A DNA stretch of 32,938 nucleotides from the NCBI GenBank assembly GCA_016872645.1, contig VGZH01000067.1, positions 1 to 32,938 on the forward strand, given 5' to 3'. Position 1 is the stretch's first letter, and the number at the start of each line of letters is the position of its first letter. This stretch comes from Planctomycetota bacterium (GTDB taxonomy: Bacteria > Planctomycetota > Planctomycetia > Planctomycetales > Planctomycetaceae). Made by a program: the position numbers and the translations under genes. Positions 28,774 through 32,938 of the stretch are shown here, in pieces. The notes beneath the pieces were generated by a model. The model was not told the DNA's origin. It searched no databases and saw only the letters and a program-made list of their open reading frames with translations.

Positions 28774-30507
28774 ATGAAGAATCTGATTGTGCTGGCGTGC
28801 TTGATTCCGGCGGTCTGTTCGGCGGAGGAGAATTCGCCGAGGCCGTTCAACGTGCTGTTCATCGCCGTCGATGATCTGCGGCCGGAGTTGGGTTGCTACG
28901 GCAACCGGATCGTCAAGACGCCCAATATCGACCGGCTCGCCGCGCGCGGCATGGTCTTCGATCGAGCTTATTGCCAGCAGGCCGTTTGCAGTCCCTCACG
29001 CACGGCGATTATGACCGGCTTGCGGCCTGACGTGACGAAAGTCTGGGATCTGGAAACGCATTTCCGAGCTGCTCGACCAAATTGCGTCACGCTGCCGCAG
29101 CACTTCAAGGCGAACGGCTACTACTGCTCGGCGCTCGGCAAGGTTTATCACAATGGCTTTGAAGATGGTCGCTCGTGGAACGAGCCGCACTGGTATCCCA
29201 CGGGCCGAGCGGTCGATACCGATCCCGTCGATTGGACGAAGCAGATCATCACCAGGCACAACATCAACGTCGAGGAATTCGCGAACCCACTGCAGGATGG
29301 CCCGAAGGATGCGAAGGGGCGCACGAAGAAAGGTCCGGCCTTCGAGATCAGCCCCAAGAACGACGACGACTTGCCCGACGGAGCGACCGCCGCTGAAGCT
29401 GTGAAACGCATTCACCGGCTCAAGTCACAGTCGCGGCCATTCTTTCTGGCGGTCGGATTCTTGAAGCCGCATCTGCCGTTCGTCGCACCGAAGAAATACT
29501 GGGATCTCTACGATCCTGACCACATTCCCGTACCCACGATTGATCACCTTCCGACCGGCACGCCCGAGTTCGCCGGTCACACCAACGGCGAACTGCACAA
29601 CTACCCCGGCGTACCGAAGGGAAATCCGATCCCCGCCGACTTCGCTCGCACGTTGCGTCACGGCTATTACGCCTGCATCAGTTACACGGATGCTCAAGTC
29701 GGTCGGTTGCTGGATGCGTTGGAGCAAGCCAGGGTGCTCGACAACACGATCATCGTGTTGTGGGGCGATCATGGTTGGCAGCTTGGTGACCACGGCTTGT
29801 GGCACAAGCACACCAACTTTGAAATTGCCACGCGAGCACCGCTGCTCATCAGCGTGCCGAAGTTGAAGACCGCCGGGAAGAAATGTGCGGCGCCGGTCGA
29901 GTTCGTTGATGTCTATCCAACGCTCGCGGATCTCTGCGGACTGCCGCAGCCAGGCGGTCTCGCGGGGCTGAGCCTCAAGCCGTACCTCAACGACCCTGCG
30001 GCTCCCATGCAGAAGGTGGCGATCAGCCAGTACCCACGCAGCGCCGGGGCTGGTACGGGACAAGTCATGGGTTACAGCATTCGTAACGAACGCTGGCGCG
30101 CGACGTTCTGGCGTGAACGCACCGGTTCGAAGATCGTGGCGACGGAACTCTACGACGAGCAGCACGATCCCGCCGAAACGGTGAGTCTCGCCAACAAACC
30201 CGAGCACCAAGAATTACTTGTCAATCTCGCGAAGCACCTTCCGCCCGTTGGTTCCGCCGCTCCGGCGTCGAAGCCCGCGCTTCAGCCCAAGGCGACATCC
30301 TCAACATCGCCCTCCGACGAAACGCGCACGGATCGCTTCAGCCGTCTCTATCCCGGTAAGGAACAGCTTACCGTCGCCGAATACGTGACCGCGCAGGGGA
30401 AAGACATCGCCGCCGCCAAACAGCGATTCGCCAGGATGGACCAGAACAACGACGGCATCCTCACCCGGGCCGAATTCATCGGCGAGAGCAATTCAAAGGA
30501 AAAATGA
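28774..30507 (+). CDS. Secreted iduronate-2-sulfatase-like sulfatase with C-terminal EF-hand
   Basis: 577 residues from ATG 28774, chosen for GAGG 6 nt upstream and the signal peptide MKNLIVLACLIPAVCSAE that follows; a longer frame from 28606 would overlap the preceding gene. It shows FNVLFIAVDDLRPELGCYG, CSPSRTAIMTG with Cys 72, GKVYHNGFEDGRSW, VGFLKPHLPFVAPKKY and LWGDHGWQLGDHGLWHKHTN, all typical of the iduronate-2-sulfatase group. After a Pro/Ala/Ser linker the end carries one canonical EF-hand loop, DQNNDGILTRAE, a likely calcium site. The stop overlaps the next gene's ATG (ATGA at 30504), so translation is probably coupled. Confidence 0.94.
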   Translation: MKNLIVLACLIPAVCSAEENSPRPFNVLFIAVDDLRPELGCYGNRIVKTPNIDRLAARGMVFDRAYCQQAVCSPSRTAIMTGLRPDVTKVWDLETHFRAARPNCVTLPQHFKANGYYCSALGKVYHNGFEDGRSWNEPHWYPTGRAVDTDPVDWTKQIITRHNINVEEFANPLQDGPKDAKGRTKKGPAFEISPKNDDDLPDGATAAEAVKRIHRLKSQSRPFFLAVGFLKPHLPFVAPKKYWDLYDPDHIPVPTIDHLPTGTPEFAGHTNGELHNYPGVPKGNPIPADFARTLRHGYYACISYTDAQVGRLLDALEQARVLDNTIIVLWGDHGWQLGDHGLWHKHTNFEIATRAPLLISVPKLKTAGKKCAAPVEFVDVYPTLADLCGLPQPGGLAGLSLKPYLNDPAAPMQKVAISQYPRSAGAGTGQVMGYSIRNERWRATFWRERTGSKIVATELYDEQHDPAETVSLANKPEHQELLVNLAKHLPPVGSAAPASKPALQPKATSSTSPSDETRTDRFSRLYPGKEQLTVAEYVTAQGKDIAAAKQRFARMDQNNDGILTRAEFIGESNSKEK

Positions 30508-32009
30508 TCATGGTTAAGAGAACATTTGCGATTCTCGCGGCCCTGCTGCTGGCAGCATTGTCCGTGCGTGATGTTGCGGCCGCGCCTCCGAGTCCCAGGC
30601 CGAACATCGTCTTCATCATGGCCGACGATCTCGGTTACACGGATGTTGGTTGTTTCGGCAGCAAGTATTACGAGACACCAAATCTCGACCGGCTGGCGGC
30701 GCAGGGGATGAAGCTCCTGAGCCATCATCATTGCCAGAACTGTACGCCGACTCGAGCCGCGTTGATGAGCGGGCAATACGGTGCACGCACCGGGGTCTAT
30801 ACTGTCGGTGGTACGGATCGCTTCGATTGGAGCAAACGCCCGCTGCGCCCCGTGGAGAACGTCACGAATCTGCCGCTTGATCGCGACATCATCGCCAAGC
30901 AACTCAAGGCTGTCGGTTACGCAACCGGCATGTTCGGGAAATGGCACATCGGTCAGCAGGGAGACTACCTTCCAGGTAAGCGCGGCTTCGATGAGGCCAT
31001 CGTCAGCATGGGCCAGCACTTTGATTTCGCCACCAATCCCAAGACCGACTATCCCCAAGGCCAGTACCTCGCCGACTTTCTCACTGACAAGGCCGTGAAC
31101 TTCATCACGCGGCACAAGGACGAGCCGTTCTTTCTGTACCTGCCGCATTTCGGAGTGCATTCGCCGCACCACGCGAAGGCCGAGCTGGTTGCCAAGTTCA
31201 AACCCAAGCCCGGAGTTGGCGGACATAACAATCCGACTTATGCCGCGATGATTGCTTCGGTGGATGAGAGCGTGGGCCGCGTGATGAAAACACTCGATGA
31301 CTTGAAACTGGCCGACAACACGGTGCTCATCTTCACCAGCGATAACGGCGGCGTCGGCGGATACAACCGCCCCGACGGCCTTCAGCGCGATCCGGGCCAG
31401 GAAAGCAAAGGCAAGAAGGCCAAGGGGGCTGACGAGGACGGCGGCGGCATCACCGATAACGCTCCACTGCGCAGCGGCAAAGGGAGTCTCTACGAAGGGG
31501 GGACTCGCGAGCCGTTCATCGTACGCTGGCCCGGCGTGACGACGCCCGGGTCGTCGTGCAACGTGCCGACGATTCATGTCGACATCTTCCCGACGTTCCT
31601 CGAAATCGCCAACGCGCCCAAGCCGCGTCAGACGCTGGACGGTGAGAGCCTCGCGAAACTGTTTCGCGAGCCCGCCGCGAAGTTGCAGCGCGACGCGATT
31701 TTTCAGCACTTCCCTGGTTACCTTGGGTCCGGCCCAGGACGTTGGCGCACAACCCCGGTGAGCCTCGTCCAAATCGGCGACTGGAAACTGATGGAGTTTC
31801 TCGAGGACAGCCGGTTGGAACTCTACAACCTCGGCGACGACATCGGTGAAACAAAGAACCTGGCGAAAGAGAATCCCGCCAAAGTTAAGGAACTGCACGA
31901 GCGCCTCGTCGCCTGGCGGACCGAGGTGAAAGCCCCGATGCCCACGAAGAACGAGGGTGACGCCGCACAACCGAAGTCCAAAGGCCAAGGAAAGAAAAAA
32001 GGAGCATGA
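30504..32009 (+). CDS. Secreted type I sulfatase (CTPTR)
   Basis: 501 residues; start ATG 30504 overlaps the preceding stop (ATG 30510 is also possible). A signal peptide (FAILAALLLAALSVRDVAAA) is followed by NIVFIMADDLGYTDVGCFG, CTPTRAALMSGQYGARTGVY with Cys 80, FGKWHIGQQ, LPHFGVHSPHHAKAEL, IFTSDNGGVGG and YEGGTREPFIVRWPG. It ends in a Lys/Gly tail (SKGQGKKKGA). A Lys/Gly/Asp-rich insert (SKGKKAKGADEDGGG) interrupts the loop after SDNGG. It is the last + strand gene and converges on the - strand chimeric gene 25 nt away; no terminator hairpin was seen in that gap. Confidence 0.95.
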   Translation: MIMVKRTFAILAALLLAALSVRDVAAAPPSPRPNIVFIMADDLGYTDVGCFGSKYYETPNLDRLAAQGMKLLSHHHCQNCTPTRAALMSGQYGARTGVYTVGGTDRFDWSKRPLRPVENVTNLPLDRDIIAKQLKAVGYATGMFGKWHIGQQGDYLPGKRGFDEAIVSMGQHFDFATNPKTDYPQGQYLADFLTDKAVNFITRHKDEPFFLYLPHFGVHSPHHAKAELVAKFKPKPGVGGHNNPTYAAMIASVDESVGRVMKTLDDLKLADNTVLIFTSDNGGVGGYNRPDGLQRDPGQESKGKKAKGADEDGGGITDNAPLRSGKGSLYEGGTREPFIVRWPGVTTPGSSCNVPTIHVDIFPTFLEIANAPKPRQTLDGESLAKLFREPAAKLQRDAIFQHFPGYLGSGPGRWRTTPVSLVQIGDWKLMEFLEDSRLELYNLGDDIGETKNLAKENPAKVKELHERLVAWRTEVKAPMPTKNEGDAAQPKSKGQGKKKGA

Positions 32010-32034
32010 CATCCAACGCTGAGGGTTTCATTCG

Positions 32035-32938
32035 CTATGAACGGGCTGGCAGGTGCGGCAGCAGTTGGTCGAAAAGGATTTGATGCTGTTTCACCAAAGC
32101 AGCGTGATCGGCTTTTCTGGCGAGGTTCTCGCGCTCCTGCGGATCGGTCTCGTAGTCGTAGAGTTCCGTGGCCTGCACATGCTTGCTGAAGACGGGCTTG
32201 TCCGCGCTGAAGTCGGCGGCCCGCCATTCGATGTAGCGGTAACGCGGCGTGCGGATGGACCAGCCCATCGTCCCGTTCTTTCCTCTTCCGTGGCTCATCT
32301 GGGTGAGAGCGGCTTTGCGGAGAGTCACGTCTTCGCCGCGCATCAGCGAAACCAGACTCTTGCCTTCGACGTGGGGCGATATCGGCAAGCCGGCCAGTTC
32401 ACAAAGCGTCGGATAGACATCGAGAAACTCGGTGAGCGCCGTGACCCGCTTGCCGCCGGGCACACCGGGGGCGGAAATGATGAGCGGTGCGCGGGCGGCG
32501 TCCTCGTAGTTGGTCAGCTTGCCCCAGTGCCCGTGCTCACCGAGATGCCAGCCGTGATCGCCCCAGAAGCAGACGATGGTGTTGTCCGCCACGCCGCATT
32601 CCGCCAGCGTCTGCATGAGCAGGCCGACCTGCGCATCAATGTAGGAGACACACGCGGCATAGCCGTGGATGAGTTCGCGCTGTTGCACTTCGGGGATCGG
32701 TCCCGTCTTGGGAATATCTGCGTAAGCCCGCAGTTCGCCCGAGTGGCTGTAGAAGGCGAGGTCGTGCGGACTTCCGTGAGGAAGTTGCTGAAACGGCGCG
32801 AGCGGAAGAGCGGCGCGGTCGTGAATGCCGAAGTTGAAGTGGATGACATCCCACTTCCCGTCCCCGAGCCAGACATCCATCTTCTTGAGTCCTGTGGCGG
32901 TCGGGCCGCAGTTGGCCGGGGCGCGGTGAACGTTCGCC
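32035..32938 (-). CDS. SGNH hydrolase / sulfatase C-terminal half chimera (5' end cut by window)
   Basis: The frame is open to the right edge, so the start lies outside and the ATG at 32880 is internal. From the edge it reads [16 protein letters not shown], then [18 protein letters not shown], which is the block III region of a planctomycete SGNH hydrolase. At about 32815 it changes without a frameshift to [49 protein letters not shown] and [20 protein letters not shown], the C-terminal half of an iduronate-2-sulfatase-like enzyme. The formylglycine (CxPxR) half of the sulfatase is not in the visible part. Both parents plausibly have an Asp-Arg-Ala-like stretch at the join. It may be a fusion created by deletion, and its function is doubtful. 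Confidence 0.72.
   Translation of the reverse strand, partial: ANVHRAPANCGPTATGLKKMDVWLGDGKWDVIHFNFGIHDRAALPLAPFQQLPHGSPHDLAFYSHSGELRAYADIPKTGPIPEVQQRELIHGYAACVSYIDAQVGLLMQTLAECGVADNTIVCFWGDHGWHLGEHGHWGKLTNYEDAARAPLIISAPGVPGGKRVTALTEFLDVYPTLCELAGLPISPHVEGKSLVSLMRGEDVTLRKAALTQMSHGRGKNGTMGWSIRTPRYRYIEWRAADFSADKPVFSKHVQATELYDYETDPQERENLARKADHAALVKQHQILFDQLLPHLPARS

Overview
The window is bacterial and almost certainly from the phylum Planctomycetota. The evidence is the protein families: a DUF1592/DUF1588/DUF1585 cytochrome-like protein paired with a DUF1552 protein, a giant secreted protein ending in a planctomycete-type heme c domain, many secreted type I sulfatases, and fragments of a planctomycete-style ECF sigma factor. 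No rRNA, tRNA or CRISPR array was seen. All assignments come from reading motifs by eye; no database search was run.

Region 1 (1-7560, all + strand) looks like a light- and porphyrin-stress neighbourhood. It holds a fused SDR/DUF2867/TspO protein (cut by the left edge), a small Ser/Thr kinase, GlgC, a ferrochelatase-family protein, a DUF2177 membrane protein and a class II CPD photolyase. The ferrochelatase appears to lack the block that normally carries the catalytic SAHS-type histidine.

Region 2 (7561-8835) has no intact gene. On the - strand it holds the beginning of a broken ECF sigma factor joined directly to a broken IS3-family transposase fragment.

Region 3 (8836-18485) is devoted to secreted redox-type proteins. 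It starts with a protein of about 1734 residues carrying ThuA-like, F5/8 C, SGNH-like, beta-propeller, azurin-like and heme c domains. A 420-base debris patch with a RhuM-family stub follows. Then come the DUF1592-type heme protein and its DUF1552 partner, separated by a perfect 21-nt inverted repeat.

Region 4 (18486-32938) is a sulfatase island: seven complete secreted sulfatases, one alpha/beta esterase and one SASA-type (sialate O-acetylesterase-like) esterase, all on the + strand. Two sulfatase pairs overlap at ATGA junctions. At the right edge, on the - strand, an open reading frame joins the middle of an SGNH hydrolase to the C-terminal half of a sulfatase. A 135-nt copy of the DUF1552 gene's 3' end lies inside the island, showing that the locus grew and rearranged by segmental duplication.

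Together regions 3 and 4 suggest periplasmic or extracellular attack on a sulfated, acylated polysaccharide. No glycoside hydrolase, polysaccharide lyase, transporter or sulfatase-maturing enzyme is present in the window, so the substrate cannot be named.
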